A stretch of 64,000 nt of DNA from Candidatus Hydrogenedentota bacterium (GTDB lineage Bacteria > Hydrogenedentota > Hydrogenedentia > Hydrogenedentales > SLHB01), in the NCBI GenBank assembly GCA_013359265.1, contig JABWCD010000024.1, positions 19,123 to 83,122 of the forward strand, in the 5' to 3' direction. Under the pieces are notes generated by a model. That model ran no database searches. It saw only the letters and a list, made by a program, of their open reading frames with translations, and was not told the origin of the DNA. The position numbers and the translations under genes are program-made. Positions 34,139-43,815 of the stretch are shown in pieces; the stretch's first letter is position 1, and every line of letters starts with the position of its first letter.

Positions 34139-35349
34139 GCTTTCACCTCCGTTACTTTGTCGCCGTCTGCCAGGGATTCCGGCCCATCCACAACAACCGA
34201 TTCGCCGCCGGCGATTCCCGCGGCGATGGTTACCTCGTCGCCGTTCTCCGCGCCGATGGTGACGGCGCGCCGTTCCACCGTGCCTTCGCGCACGACGAAC
34301 ACGATGTCTTTCCCGTCGCGTTGGCGCACCGCTGCTTTGGGGACGGAAACGCTACGCTGCGCCGTTTCGGCCTCGCCGGTGCTCATGAACGCGACTTTCA
34401 CGCTCATATCCGGCAGGATGCGAGGGTCGAGCGCATCGAACCCGACGCGCACTTTCACCGTCGCTTTCTGCCGGTCGGCGGTGGGGATGATTGCAATGAC
34501 CTTCGCGGGGATTTTCCAGTCCGGATACGAATCGAGCGTGGCCTGCACGGGTTGGCCGGGCTGCACGCGGTTGATGTAGCTCTCGCTCACGTCCACTTCA
34601 ATCTCGAGGGAACTCATGTCCACTATCGTGCAAATGCCGGTGCGCGTGAACCCGCCGCCGGCGGACATGAGCGAAATGATCTCGCCGGGCTGCGCGTTCT
34701 TCGCGGTCACGATGCCGGTGAACGGTGCGCGAATGGTGTAGTCCGCGAGTTCCTGTTTCCAGAAAGCGACCTGGCGCTCGGCCACGGTAACGTCGGCCTG
34801 CTGGCGATCGAGCCGAGCCTTCAACGATTTCTCTTCCGCCACGGCGCGGTCAAGCTCCGACTCGGTGGTCACCTCCTGCGCGGTCAAGTCCGAGATGCGT
34901 TTGAGTTCGCGCTCGGCCAGGAGGATGTTCGCGCGCGTCTCCTCGAGCGCTTCGCGCGCGGACATCACTTGCGCGTCCGCAAGTTCAAGGCTTCGTGTGA
35001 CGTTGGACGAATCGATTGTCGCGACGACCTGGTCCGCTTCGACCTTCATCCCTTCTTCGACGAGCACTTCCATCACCTTGCCCGTAACCTTGGATGAAAC
35101 AGTCGCTTCGCGCCGTGCGGTGACGTATCCCGAGGAATTCAGGAGTGTCGACGATCCGCCGCTGACGGTTTCCTTCGCCAGGGCGGTGCGGACACTCGCC
35201 TGCGTCGGTGACATGGACCAAAAGATAATCCCCGCGCCCGCGAGCGCTCCCACGAGAATTAGGGCGAGAATGGCGACAAACGGACCGCGCCGGGGCGCCG
35301 CGGCACGGTCAATACGCAACTGATCGAGGGTGTTCTTGTCCAGACTCAT
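34135..35349 (-). CDS. Periplasmic adaptor subunit of the efflux system (MacA/HlyD type)
   Basis: A 404-residue membrane-fusion protein: short cytoplasmic start, one helix (FVAILALILVGALAGAGIIF), lipoyl and alpha-hairpin region (residues about 75-200), then beta-barrel and membrane-proximal domains (ILPDMSVKVAFMS, SVPKAAVRQRDGKDIVFVV). With the ATPase and permeases downstream it makes a tripartite exporter spanning a Gram-negative envelope; no outer-membrane channel gene is in view. First gene of the operon, transcribed divergently from the Tat-exported TIM-barrel gene. Confidence 0.9.
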   Translation of the reverse strand: MSLDKNTLDQLRIDRAAAPRRGPFVAILALILVGALAGAGIIFWSMSPTQASVRTALAKETVSGGSSTLLNSSGYVTARREATVSSKVTGKVMEVLVEEGMKVEADQVVATIDSSNVTRSLELADAQVMSAREALEETRANILLAERELKRISDLTAQEVTTESELDRAVAEEKSLKARLDRQQADVTVAERQVAFWKQELADYTIRAPFTGIVTAKNAQPGEIISLMSAGGGFTRTGICTIVDMSSLEIEVDVSESYINRVQPGQPVQATLDSYPDWKIPAKVIAIIPTADRQKATVKVRVGFDALDPRILPDMSVKVAFMSTGEAETAQRSVSVPKAAVRQRDGKDIVFVVREGTVERRAVTIGAENGDEVTIAAGIAGGESVVVDGPESLADGDKVTEVKA

Positions 35350-35569
35350 CGCTTACTGCATTCTGGAAGTGGTGGCGCCGCGCTCCGCGGGAACGTCACA
35401 CACACGTTTCATAGATTGCGCAGGACTTTCTGCATTTCGCGTCCGCTGTTGCACCGCAACCCCGCGGAAAAGTCACCAATATTCTAATCGTACAGGATAG
35501 TGTATCGTACTTGCGAACCCATGCGTATGCATACCGGGCATTGGTGCGCCCGCATGACAAGGAGGCAGG

Positions 35570-37213
35570 GTGACACATCAGGGACTTGACCGCAGGACAT
35601 TTCTACACGCTACCGCGCTGTCGGCGGTTGGTGCGTTGGCGGGCGGCGCGTTGCCGGCGGAAAGGCGGCCGGTGCGCAGTGGGTTGACGCTGAACGACGA
35701 CGGCAACGTCTTCATTTACATGAACGACGACCTGCACGCGGCGGACCTGCGGCGCTACTTCGAGAGTTATTGCCGGCCCGGCGTGAACGCCGTTGCGTTC
35801 TGCGTTGGCGACATGTCGTGGCCGACCCTGTACCCGACCAAGGTCGGTGTGCACTACAGCGCGGTGAGTCCCGGCGGCGATTTGAAACGCGTGCGCGCCC
35901 ACCGCAACGTGGACAATTTTTCGTCCGAGCCGGGGGGCTTCATCGGGACGGCGCTACGGATACTGCGCGAACTGGGCAAGACCACGCTTGCAAGCTTCCG
36001 CATGAACGATGCGCATTTCACGACGCCGGACAATCCGGACGTCAGCGAATTCTGGAAGCAGCACGCGCAACACGCGCTCGGCCCCGCGTACGGATATTAC
36101 GGCGGCTGCCTCGACTACGCCTCGGACGTTGTGCGCGATCATTTCTACCGGCGCGTGGTAGAGTTTATGGAACTCTTTCCGGATGTCGATGGACTCGAAT
36201 TGGACGCCATGCGGTCGCCGTATTTCTTCGCGCCCGATAAGGGCAAGGAACACGCGCCGCTGTTCACCGAACTGGTGCGCACGATCAAGGCCGCCCTTGC
36301 GGAACAGGCGAAACGGCTCAACCGAGCGGATTATCTGCTTACCGTGAATGTTCCACTCACGCCGGAACTGTGTTTGGAGAGCGGACTCGACGCCGCCGCG
36401 TGGGACGCCGAGAGACTTTTCGACTGCATAAGCGTCGGCACGTATCAGGTGTACATGAACGCGGCCATCGAGCGGTGGCAGACATTGCTCGTGAACGGCA
36501 CCCCGGTGTTTGCGTACGTGAATTGTTCGCCGCAAACGGGGCGGTATCTCGGCCTGGAGGAATATCGCGCCGCGGCCGCGAATGCGTACGGCGCGGGAGC
36601 GGACGGAGTCTACCTGTTCAACTATCCGTGTCTGTTCGAACTTGCGATGCAAGTCGCGTCCAACGCGAAGGAAGTGCCGATGACCTTGCCGGACCTCCGC
36701 CACTACGGTCAGCTCGATTTCAGCACGGTTGCGCAGGCATTGGACGAAATCGGAAATCCGGACGCATTGAAAGGCAAGGACAAGCATTATCTATTCGGTT
36801 TCAGCGGCGACACGGGGTACCGGCACTTCGCTCCGACGATTCCCGCGATCGAACGCGGCGCGGAAGGCGCCACGTTGAAGGCGGACTTTCGTTGCTACGA
36901 GGACCTGAGCGCCGCGCGCGCAATCACGCTGCGCTTCAAAGTCGATAATGTCACGCGCACCGATGCGTTCACCATTGCGCTGAATGGAGGCGCGATCGAT
37001 GCGGGCGCCATTTCGCTGCGCTTCGCGGGGAGCGGGCGCGACACGCGCATGCACACGGTGACGCTCGCGCCGTTCCTCGAGTTCGAGATTGCGCTGCGCG
37101 CCGATCACATTGCCCGCGGCGAGAACTCGCTCGTCGTGGCGCCAGCGAAATTGAACTCCGAGATTGCCGGAAAGATGAACCTTACCGAAATCGAATTGGA
37201 TGTGCGGTACTAA
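35570..37213 (+). CDS. Tat-exported putative TIM-barrel glycosidase-like protein
   Basis: A 547-residue protein from a GTG with AAGGAGG nearby. A twin-arginine signal DRRTFLHATALSAVGALAGG opens it. The mature part reads as a beta/alpha barrel (NVFIYMNDDL, NAVAFCVGDMSWPT, VDGLELDAMRSPYFF, YLLTVNVPLTPELC, GADGVYLFNYP) similar to the putative glycoside hydrolase families with GH10/GHL-like barrels, followed by a C-terminal beta domain of about 120 residues. The acidic pair in DGLELDAM could be catalytic. Exact family not certain. Its stop abuts the next gene. Confidence 0.6.
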   Translation: MTHQGLDRRTFLHATALSAVGALAGGALPAERRPVRSGLTLNDDGNVFIYMNDDLHAADLRRYFESYCRPGVNAVAFCVGDMSWPTLYPTKVGVHYSAVSPGGDLKRVRAHRNVDNFSSEPGGFIGTALRILRELGKTTLASFRMNDAHFTTPDNPDVSEFWKQHAQHALGPAYGYYGGCLDYASDVVRDHFYRRVVEFMELFPDVDGLELDAMRSPYFFAPDKGKEHAPLFTELVRTIKAALAEQAKRLNRADYLLTVNVPLTPELCLESGLDAAAWDAERLFDCISVGTYQVYMNAAIERWQTLLVNGTPVFAYVNCSPQTGRYLGLEEYRAAAANAYGAGADGVYLFNYPCLFELAMQVASNAKEVPMTLPDLRHYGQLDFSTVAQALDEIGNPDALKGKDKHYLFGFSGDTGYRHFAPTIPAIERGAEGATLKADFRCYEDLSAARAITLRFKVDNVTRTDAFTIALNGGAIDAGAISLRFAGSGRDTRMHTVTLAPFLEFEIALRADHIARGENSLVVAPAKLNSEIAGKMNLTEIELDVRY

Positions 37214-38362
37214 GTGCCGGACTCAATCTTGAGCGCAAGCGCGATGACTCGGCGCGGCTTTTTTCAACGGAGTTGCGCCGCGCTCGGCGCGGTCGTGAGC
37301 GCGCGTGTCACCCATACCGAAAGTCACCGCGATGTGCCGTGGCTGGCAGAGGTGCAGCAAGCGCCACGGGACTTGAAACCCGTAGATACGGGGTATTTCG
37401 AGCCGCTCCTGGTCGCGGAAGACGGTTCGCCGGTCACAAATGTGGCGGAATGGGAGAAGCGGCGGTCGCAGCTTCGAGACCGTTGGATGGATTTCTTGGG
37501 GCCTATGCCGGAACGTCCGCCGGTGAAATTGACCACGGTCGCGGAAGATCATCCGGAAGGCTGCCGCCGCATTCGCGTGCGCTACGAATCGGAGGCAGGC
37601 ATTGCGGTCGATGGCTACTTGCTGTATCCCGATCCGATTGGAGAGGCGCCGCGCGCGGCGCTGGTAGTGCTGCACTCGACAACGCCCGACACGATCGACG
37701 AAGTCGCCGGCGTCAAGGGCCGCGACGCTCAGGCGCTGGGACTGATATTCGCGCGACAGGGTATTGTGGTGTTTTGTCCGCAATGCTTTTTGTGGAACGA
37801 TCCGTCAATCGAGTATCTCGAAGCCGTCGCGAGGTTCAAGGAGCGGCATCCGAATACGCTGGGCATGCGTAAGATGCTCAACGACGCGCAGTGCGCGGTG
37901 GACATACTCGCAAGCCTGCCGGAGGTGGATGCAAAACGCATCGGCGCGGTGGGCCATTCGCTCGGCGCAAAGGAAACGCTCTACCTCGCCGCGTTCGACG
38001 AGCGCGTGAAGGCGGCCGTCTTCAGCGAAGGCGGGATTGGTCTGGGCTTCACGAACTGGCACGACCCCTGGTATCTCGGCCAAGGCATTCGCGATCCCGC
38101 GTTCAAACTAAACCACCACCAACTGCTTGCCCTCATTGCGCCGCGCGCGTTCCTGATTCTCGCCGGCGAATCCGGGCCTCCGAACACGTCGGTCGCCGAT
38201 GGCGACCGCACATGGCCGTTCGTCGAAGCCGCGCTGCCCGTCTACAAACTCTACGGTGAGTCCGCGCGAATCGGGCTGTACAACCACCGGCAGGGACACA
38301 CGATTCCACCAGCGGCGCTGGACAAGTCGGCCGATTGGCTCATTACCCACCTTCGGCACTGA
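37214..38362 (+). CDS. Tat-exported alpha/beta-hydrolase
   Basis: A 382-residue hydrolase. Signal MTRRGFFQRSCAALGAVVSA begins at an ATG at 37244; the GTG at 37214 immediately after the preceding TAA is an alternative start that suggests coupling. Catalytic elements: nucleophile GHSLGAKET near residue 245, an acid after strand seven, and RQGHTIPP with the probable His near 360. It resembles acetyl-xylan-esterase/dienelactone-hydrolase relatives found near polysaccharide degradation genes. Substrate is inference. Confidence 0.8.
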   Translation: MPDSILSASAMTRRGFFQRSCAALGAVVSARVTHTESHRDVPWLAEVQQAPRDLKPVDTGYFEPLLVAEDGSPVTNVAEWEKRRSQLRDRWMDFLGPMPERPPVKLTTVAEDHPEGCRRIRVRYESEAGIAVDGYLLYPDPIGEAPRAALVVLHSTTPDTIDEVAGVKGRDAQALGLIFARQGIVVFCPQCFLWNDPSIEYLEAVARFKERHPNTLGMRKMLNDAQCAVDILASLPEVDAKRIGAVGHSLGAKETLYLAAFDERVKAAVFSEGGIGLGFTNWHDPWYLGQGIRDPAFKLNHHQLLALIAPRAFLILAGESGPPNTSVADGDRTWPFVEAALPVYKLYGESARIGLYNHRQGHTIPPAALDKSADWLITHLRH

Positions 38363-38411
38363 ACAACACAGTTTGGCGTAATATATTGGTGCTAAAAAGC
38401 TTGCAAGCCTA

Positions 38412-38438
38412 TTGACAAACCAATTCATTTCGTGTAAT
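38412..38438 (+). promoter_or_regulatory. Candidate promoter of the arsR-SRPBCC-VOC cluster
   Basis: A perfect -35 element TTGACA at 38412-38417 with TGTAAT at 38433-38438 (15-bp spacer), or TAATTT at 38435 with a 17-bp spacer. The AT-rich stretch stands out in this GC-rich sequence. Confidence 0.6.
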
Positions 38439-38441
38439 TTA

Positions 38442-38465
38442 CCTATTAGTTAATTAACCAATCGG
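38442..38465 (+). promoter_or_regulatory. Near-palindromic operator candidate for the ArsR-family repressor
   Basis: A 24-bp sequence, 20 positions of which are symmetrical, centred on TTAATTAA (half-sites CCNATTNG and its complement). It lies directly downstream of the -10 element, ending 8 bp before the repressor's ATG, where bound protein would block initiation. Confidence 0.6.
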
Positions 38466-38473
38466 TATATAAA

Positions 38474-38824
38474 ATGTCTGCGGATCAACTCAGTATGACG
38501 TTCTCGGCACTGGCGGACCCGACGCGGCGGGCCATCCTGGCCCGGTTGGCGTCGGGCGAGTCGTCGGTCAAGGACTTGGCGCGGCCGTTCAAGATGACCC
38601 TGCCGGCGGTCTCGAAGCATCTGAAGGTCCTGGAGCGGGCCAAGCTAATCGAGCGCGGGCGCGACGCCCAATGGCGGCCGGCGCGTCTGCGCGCCAAGCC
38701 GCTGCGCGAGGTGTACGACTGGGTCGAGCAATACCGCAGATTCTGGGAAGAGCGCCTCGACCGGTTGGAGGAATACCTCCGCGAACTGCAGGCGGCGGAA
38801 AGGAACGGCCGTGCCGATGAGTAA
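38474..38824 (+). CDS. ArsR-family helix-turn-helix repressor
   Basis: A 116-residue winged-helix regulator: MTFSALADPTRRAILARLA, DLARPFKMTLPAVSKHLKVL (recognition helix) and the wing ERGRDAQWRPARL. No metal-binding cysteines are present, placing it in the ArsR branch usually paired with SRPBCC/AHSA1 genes rather than metal sensing. The downstream SRPBCC gene starts eight bases inside its end. It presumably represses its own cluster through the palindrome just upstream. Confidence 0.93.
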   Translation: MSADQLSMTFSALADPTRRAILARLASGESSVKDLARPFKMTLPAVSKHLKVLERAKLIERGRDAQWRPARLRAKPLREVYDWVEQYRRFWEERLDRLEEYLRELQAAERNGRADE

Positions 38825-39275
38825 CCTCATCACCGAGCCGGCCAGCCGGGTGCTACTAATCACGCGCGTGCTCGACGCGCCGCGCGAACTGGTGTTCAAG
38901 GTGTGGACGCAGCCCCAGCACCTGGCGCAGTGGTGGGGACCGAAGAATTTCACGACGCCGGACTGCAACATAGACGTCCGGCCCGGCGGGTTCTACCGCA
39001 TTCACATCCGCTCCGGCGAGGGCAAAGACTATTGGATGCAGGGCGTGTATCGCGAAGTCGTCGAACCCGAGCGCCTGGTGTTCACGTTTTCATGGGACAC
39101 GCCGGAAGGTAAACGAGGACACGAGACGATCGTGACGGTCCTCTTCGAGGATGCAAACGGAAAGACGAAGTTCACGTTTCACCAGGCGGTGTTCGAGTCC
39201 GACTCGTCGCGGAACGATCACAACACCGGATGGAGCGAGTGCTTCGATCGGCTGGCGGCGTATGTTGCCCGCTAG
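38817..39275 (+). CDS. SRPBCC (AHSA1-type) protein 1
   Basis: A 152-residue START-like fold of the AHSA1 branch: TRVLDAPRELVFKVWTQPQH, WWGPKNFTTP, DVRPGGFYRIHI and a terminal WSECFDRLAAYV helix. The fold has a hydrophobic ligand pocket. ATG at 38817 overlaps the repressor gene, so the two are coupled. Confidence 0.88.
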   Translation: MSNLITEPASRVLLITRVLDAPRELVFKVWTQPQHLAQWWGPKNFTTPDCNIDVRPGGFYRIHIRSGEGKDYWMQGVYREVVEPERLVFTFSWDTPEGKRGHETIVTVLFEDANGKTKFTFHQAVFESDSSRNDHNTGWSECFDRLAAYVAR

Positions 39276-39347
39276 ATTGCGCCGATGCGTAAGGCTGCGC
39301 ATCGAAATCGTGTTGACGGCGCCACGCTGTCGGTTGAAGGGTTAACC

Positions 39348-39812
39348 ATGCTGAACGATACCGTCGACCGTGAAATGGTGATAGAACGCCTCGTTGACGC
39401 GCCGCGCGAATTGGTGTTCCGCGCGTTCACCGAGCCGGAACATGTGAAGCATTGGTGGGGACCGAACGGTTTCACGAACACGATTCACGAGATGGACGTT
39501 CGGCCCGGCGGCGTGTGGCGGTTCATCATGCACGGCCCCGATGGCACCGATTACCCTAATAAGATAGTATATGTGGAAGTGCTGCCGCCGGAGCGGTTGG
39601 TCTACGAACATTCCGGCGATCGTCCCGACGGCCCCGTGTTGTTCCGTTCCACGGTGACGCTCGACGACGCCGGCGGCAAGACAAAGGTGACGCTGCGCGC
39701 GCTGTTCCCCAGCGCGGACGAATTCCGGCGCGCGAAAGAATTCGGTGCGGCCGAAGGCGGCCAGCAGACGCTGGCGCGCTTGGCCGAGTACGTAAAGACG
39801 ATGGCTGCGTAA
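39348..39812 (+). CDS. SRPBCC (AHSA1-type) protein 2
   Basis: A 154-residue paralogue with the same landmarks (ERLVDAPRELVFRAFTEPEH, WWGPNGFTNT, DVRPGGVWRFIM, PPERLVYEHSGD). I chose the ATG at 39348; an in-frame start at 39285 would add 21 residues without family match. Lies 72 bp after SRPBCC 1. Confidence 0.86.
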   Translation: MLNDTVDREMVIERLVDAPRELVFRAFTEPEHVKHWWGPNGFTNTIHEMDVRPGGVWRFIMHGPDGTDYPNKIVYVEVLPPERLVYEHSGDRPDGPVLFRSTVTLDDAGGKTKVTLRALFPSADEFRRAKEFGAAEGGQQTLARLAEYVKTMAA

Positions 39813-39861
39813 ACGCAGCGGGCTGTTTCTGGCGATGCAACAAAAAGGAGCGGGTAGAACT

Positions 39862-40272
39862 ATGCGTGTTCAGGCATACATGGATTTCAATGGACGATGC
39901 GACGAGGCGATCGCGTTCTACGAGAAAACGCTGGGCGCGAAGGTGGTCATGCTGATGCGCTACAAGGACAGCCCCGATCCGAACGCGTGCGCGGCGGGGA
40001 CGGGCGACAAGGTAATGCACTCGTGCATTCAAATCGGCGAGACCCAACTGTTCGCCTCCGACGGACGAAATAGCGGACAAACCAACTTCGCGGGGATCAT
40101 GCTGTCACTAGGCGTGACGAACGACGCCGACGCGGAGAAATGCTTCGCCGCGCTTTCGGAAGGCGGCAACGTGTTCATGCCGATGGGGCCGACGTTCTTC
40201 GCGTCCAAGTTCGGCATGCTCACGGACAAGTTTGGCGTGCACTGGATGGTGATCAACCCGCTAGAACAGTGA
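39862..40272 (+). CDS. VOC-fold protein, PhnB type
   Basis: A 136-residue vicinal-oxygen-chelate protein: MRVQAYMDFNGRCDEAIAFY, TQLFASDGR, GPTFFASKFGMLTDKFGVHW. PhnB-like members are unlinked to phosphonate use in most genomes and their ligand is unknown. Start ATG at 39862 with AAAAGGAG 11 bases upstream. Confidence 0.9.
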   Translation: MRVQAYMDFNGRCDEAIAFYEKTLGAKVVMLMRYKDSPDPNACAAGTGDKVMHSCIQIGETQLFASDGRNSGQTNFAGIMLSLGVTNDADAEKCFAALSEGGNVFMPMGPTFFASKFGMLTDKFGVHWMVINPLEQ

Positions 40273-40320
40273 GAACGCGGGGCGCGATGGCCGCCCGAAC
40301 AGATTAGAAGGAGAAGGAAG

Positions 40321-40863
40321 ATGCGAATAGTCCTGGTCTTGGTTGCGGTCATTGCCGTCGTTGTCGTTGGTTTTTTGATTTTCGTCTCGACGCGGCCGTC
40401 GGAGTTTCGCGTTGTGCGCAGCGCGACGATGTCGGCGTCCCCGTCCGTGGTGTTTCCGCTGGTGAACGATTTGCGCAAGTGGAAGGATTGGTCGCCGTGG
40501 GAGAAGTTGGACCCGAATATGAAGACAACTTTCGAGGGGCCGGAGTCCGGCAAAGGCGCGATGTACTCGTGGGTCGGGAATAGCAACGTTGGCGAAGGCA
40601 AGATGACGATTACGGACAGCGCCGCGAACGAGCGCGTCGTACTCGAACTCGAGTTCTTCAAGCCAATGGCGGGGGTGAGCACGGCGCAGTTCGACTTCAA
40701 ACCGGAAGGCGACGGCACCAACGTGACGTGGAGCATGAACGGAACGAACAATTTCGTTGCGAAGATATTCTGCGTGTTCATGGACATGGACACGATGATC
40801 GGCGGGAATTTCGAGCAGGGCCTATCGCAGTTGAAAGCCATCGTGGAGAAGCCGGCGGCGTAA
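40321..40863 (+). CDS. SRPBCC/polyketide-cyclase-like protein 3, membrane-anchored
   Basis: A 180-residue protein with one N-terminal membrane helix (VLVLVAVIAVVVVGFLIFVS) followed by a START-like domain (SPSVVFPLVNDLRKWKDWSP, then WEKLDPNMKTTFEG). The anchor distinguishes it from the other SRPBCC proteins of the cluster; the domain should face the periplasm. AGAAGGAGAAGG before the ATG. Confidence 0.85.
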   Translation: MRIVLVLVAVIAVVVVGFLIFVSTRPSEFRVVRSATMSASPSVVFPLVNDLRKWKDWSPWEKLDPNMKTTFEGPESGKGAMYSWVGNSNVGEGKMTITDSAANERVVLELEFFKPMAGVSTAQFDFKPEGDGTNVTWSMNGTNNFVAKIFCVFMDMDTMIGGNFEQGLSQLKAIVEKPAA

Positions 40864-40947
40864 AGATTTTCAAAAGCACGTAAAGGATACAAGGGACCGA
40901 AACGACAGCGTTTGCCAGGATTGGCGGCGCAGCAAGGGGAGTCCATC

Positions 40948-42132
40948 ATGAGTTCAGTACGGGTGCTCGTGGGTACGCGCAAAGGCGCGTTCATTCTGAC
41001 GTCGGACGCGAAGCGCAAGAAGTGGGACGTCAGCGGCCCGCATTTTGCCGGGTGGGAAATCTACCACATGAAGGGATCGACTGTGGACAAGGACCGCATC
41101 TATGTCTCGCAGACGAGCGGCTGGTTCGGCCAGATCGTTCAACGCTCGGACGATGGCGGCAAGACTTGGTTCCAGCCGGGCACACCCGCGGGTGCGCCAA
41201 CGACCACGCCGGACGGCATGCCGATGGGCGAAAGCAACAAGTTCGTGTACGACACGTCGGAGAAGGGCGCGCCGCTGACGACGCACCTGTGGTACGACGG
41301 CACGCAGCACCCGTGGGAGTTCAAACGCGTCTGGCACATCGAACCGTCACTCTCGGATCCCGACACGATTTACGCGGGCGTCGAGGACGCGGCGATGTTT
41401 CGCTCGACGGACGGCGGCAAATCGTGGCACGAACTGGCGGGTTTGCGCGGTAATGGAACCGGGCCGCAATGGGCGCCGGGCGCGGGCGGCCTGGGACTGC
41501 ACACAATCCTCATCGATCCGAAAAACCACGATCGCATGTTCGGGGCAATTTCGTCCGCGGGGTGCTTCCGCACGGACGACGGCGGGAAGACGTGGAAGAC
41601 AATCACCAAGGGACTGAGTTCGCTCTACATTCCGAACCCGACCGCCGAGATCGGGCACTGCATCCACCGCATCGCGTTGCACCCGTCGAAGCCGGACACG
41701 CTGTTCATGCAGAAGCATTGGGACGTGTGCCGCAGCGACGACGCAGGCGACACGTGGTACGAAGTCAGCGGCGATTTGCCGACCGATTTTGGATTTCCGA
41801 TCGACGTGCACGCTCACGACCCGGAAACGGTCTACGTCGTGCCCATCAAGAGCGACTCCGAACACTATCCGCCCGAGGGCAAACTGCGCGTGTACCGCAG
41901 CAAGTCCGGCGGCAACGATTGGGAACCGCTGACAAAGGGCCTGCCGCAGGAGAACTGCTACGTGAACATTCTGCGCGACGCGATGTGTGTCGATTCGCTC
42001 GACGATTGCGGCGTTTACTTTGGAACGACGGGCGGACAGGTGTACTGCTCGGCGAACGGCGGCGATAGTTGGGAAGCGATCGTGCGCGATCTGCCGGCCG
42101 TGTTGTCGGTCGAAGTGCAGACGTTGTCGTAA
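40948..42132 (+). CDS. Asp-box (BNR/sialidase-like) beta-propeller, cytosolic
   Basis: A 394-residue propeller with six Asp-box-like repeats ([53 protein letters not shown]). No signal peptide from the ATG at 40948 ([15 protein letters not shown]), which has AGGGGAG about eight bases upstream. These proteins commonly accompany ArsR/SRPBCC/VOC gene sets; function unknown. Confidence 0.86.
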   Translation: MSSVRVLVGTRKGAFILTSDAKRKKWDVSGPHFAGWEIYHMKGSTVDKDRIYVSQTSGWFGQIVQRSDDGGKTWFQPGTPAGAPTTTPDGMPMGESNKFVYDTSEKGAPLTTHLWYDGTQHPWEFKRVWHIEPSLSDPDTIYAGVEDAAMFRSTDGGKSWHELAGLRGNGTGPQWAPGAGGLGLHTILIDPKNHDRMFGAISSAGCFRTDDGGKTWKTITKGLSSLYIPNPTAEIGHCIHRIALHPSKPDTLFMQKHWDVCRSDDAGDTWYEVSGDLPTDFGFPIDVHAHDPETVYVVPIKSDSEHYPPEGKLRVYRSKSGGNDWEPLTKGLPQENCYVNILRDAMCVDSLDDCGVYFGTTGGQVYCSANGGDSWEAIVRDLPAVLSVEVQTLS

Positions 42133-42156
42133 GCAAACGGGCCAAAGGGACGTCAC

Positions 42157-43050
42157 ATGCAACGCATCACACCGTGTTTGTGGTTCAACAACAACATCGA
42201 AGACGCGATCGGCCTTTACACTTCGCTATTTGACGGTTCCTCGATTGGAAAGACGGCGCGATACGGCAAGGAAGCCGCGGACGTCTCGGGCCAAAAAGAA
42301 GGCGCCGTGATGACGATGATGTTTACGCTCGGAGGCCAGGAATTTATGGGCCTGAACGGCGGGCCGTATTATCAGTTCACGCCGGCGATTTCGTTGTTCG
42401 TGAACTGCGCCACGGCGGACGAGGTGGAGCGGCTTTGGGCCGGCCTGTCGCAGGATGGCCTCGTCATGATGCCGTTGGACAAATACCCGTTCAGCGAAAA
42501 GTTCGGTTGGGTGCAAGACCGGTTTGGCGTGTCGTGGCAAATCAATCTCGGCGCCAGGAAACAGAAGATAAATCCGTTCCTGATGTTCGTGAAAGACAAG
42601 CATGGCAAGGCTGGCGAAGCGTTGGAGTTTTTCGTTTCGATCTTCGACAACGCGAAGATCGAAAGCGTTCAGCGCTTTGGCCCCGGCGAACACGAACCGG
42701 AAGGCGCCGTGAAACAGGGTATCTTCACGCTGGACGGGTACGAATTCCGGGCGATGGAAAGCGCAATGGACCATCGGTTTTCGTTCACCGGCGCGATCTC
42801 GTTTATCGTGCATTGCGACTCGCAAGAGGAAGTCGATCGATATTGGGCGAAGCTGAGCGGGAGCGGCGGCAAGGAAAGCATGTGCGGTTGGCTCGAAGAC
42901 CAATTCGGGATTTCGTGGCAGATTGTCCCGCGCGTACTCGAGAAACTGATGGAAGACCCCAAAGGCGGAAGGCTCGCCATGCAGGCGCTGTTGCAGATGC
43001 GCAAGCTCGACATCAAGGCATTGGAGGCAGCCGCGCGGGCCGCCTCGTAG
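42157..43050 (+). CDS. Double VOC-domain protein (PhnB_2/3-demethylubiquinone-methyltransferase-like fold)
   Basis: A 297-residue protein with two homologous VOC halves, residues about 1-130 (PCLWFNNNIEDAIGLYTSLF; EKFGWVQDRFGVSWQIN) and about 135-265 (PFLMFVKDKHGKAGEALEFF; GWLEDQFGISWQIVP), plus a C-terminal helical tail (LAMQALLQMRKLDIKALEAA). Such two-unit proteins form a complete dimer-like fold in one chain. Confidence 0.88.
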   Translation: MQRITPCLWFNNNIEDAIGLYTSLFDGSSIGKTARYGKEAADVSGQKEGAVMTMMFTLGGQEFMGLNGGPYYQFTPAISLFVNCATADEVERLWAGLSQDGLVMMPLDKYPFSEKFGWVQDRFGVSWQINLGARKQKINPFLMFVKDKHGKAGEALEFFVSIFDNAKIESVQRFGPGEHEPEGAVKQGIFTLDGYEFRAMESAMDHRFSFTGAISFIVHCDSQEEVDRYWAKLSGSGGKESMCGWLEDQFGISWQIVPRVLEKLMEDPKGGRLAMQALLQMRKLDIKALEAAARAAS

Positions 43051-43068
43051 AAGAAATGGGAGCCTGGT

Positions 43069-43425
43069 ATGGCGCCGAGTATCAAGGATTTCAAAGTCTA
43101 TATGCCCGCGAAGGACTTCGAGGTGTCCAAGCGCTTTTATAGCGCGCTCGGTTTTGCGATGTCCGAGGGCTGGGGCGGCACGGCGGACTTCGAACTGAAC
43201 GGCAACCGGTTTCGGCTGCAGGACTACTACGTCAAAGACTGGGCCGAGAATTTTATGGTCGTCATGGGTGTTGACGACGTGGAAGCGTGGCACGAACACG
43301 TCAAACTGGTTACAGCGGGTGGCGCGTTCGGAAACATACGCATCATGGCGCCGGAGAACGTCGACGGTTCCCTTGTCTTGCACGTCGTCGATCCGTCCGG
43401 CGTGCTCTTAATCTTCGTTCAATGA
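43069..43425 (+). CDS. VOC-fold (glyoxalase-like) protein
   Basis: A 118-residue single VOC unit: KDFKVYMPAKDFEVSKRFYS, ALGFAMSEGWGG, LHVVDPSGVLLIFVQ. Follows the double VOC gene after 18 bp. Metal ligands are not identifiable with certainty, so it may bind rather than transform its ligand. Confidence 0.85.
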   Translation: MAPSIKDFKVYMPAKDFEVSKRFYSALGFAMSEGWGGTADFELNGNRFRLQDYYVKDWAENFMVVMGVDDVEAWHEHVKLVTAGGAFGNIRIMAPENVDGSLVLHVVDPSGVLLIFVQ

Positions 43426-43458
43426 ACAATCGCCGCAGGCTGGCGAGGAGAGTATAGT

Positions 43459-43758
43459 GTGACGATTCGTGTATCGCTGCCGACGCACCTGAAGACGCTG
43501 GCGCATGTGTCGGGCGAGATTACCGTAGATGTGCAGGGCGAGGTCACGCAACGCTCGGTGATCGACGCCGTCGAGGCGAAGTATCCGATGTTGTGCGGTA
43601 CAATTCGCGATCACGTGACGAAGAAGCGGCGCGCGTTTATCCGGTTCTATGCGTGCGAGGAAGATTTGTCGAACGAGCCGATGGACGCGCCGTTGCCGGA
43701 TGCCGTGGCGAGCGGTACGGAGCCGTATCTCGTTGTCGGGGCGATGGCCGGCGGATAG
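43459..43758 (+). CDS. MoaD/ThiS-like ubiquitin-fold sulfur carrier
   Basis: A 99-residue protein from a GTG with GGAGAG upstream. It starts [14 protein letters not shown], the usual beta-grasp N-terminus, and ends exactly in GAMAGG, the C-terminal Gly-Gly that is adenylated and thiocarboxylated by E1-like enzymes. The E1-rhodanese encoded at 44120 is the obvious partner. Acceptor pathway (molybdopterin, thiamine, cysteine or other) cannot be told from the window. Confidence 0.8.
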   Translation: MTIRVSLPTHLKTLAHVSGEITVDVQGEVTQRSVIDAVEAKYPMLCGTIRDHVTKKRRAFIRFYACEEDLSNEPMDAPLPDAVASGTEPYLVVGAMAGG

Positions 43759-43815
43759 CCCGGAAGCGGATCGAGGTAAATTCGAGCGTGTTGATTTCAA
43801 TGGAGTGGACGATCA

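Noticed and set aside
35460..35530. Operator-like GTAC...GTAC repeats in the region between the exporter and the TIM-barrel gene
   Set aside because: Symmetry is limited to four bases at each end, too weak to support a regulatory site.
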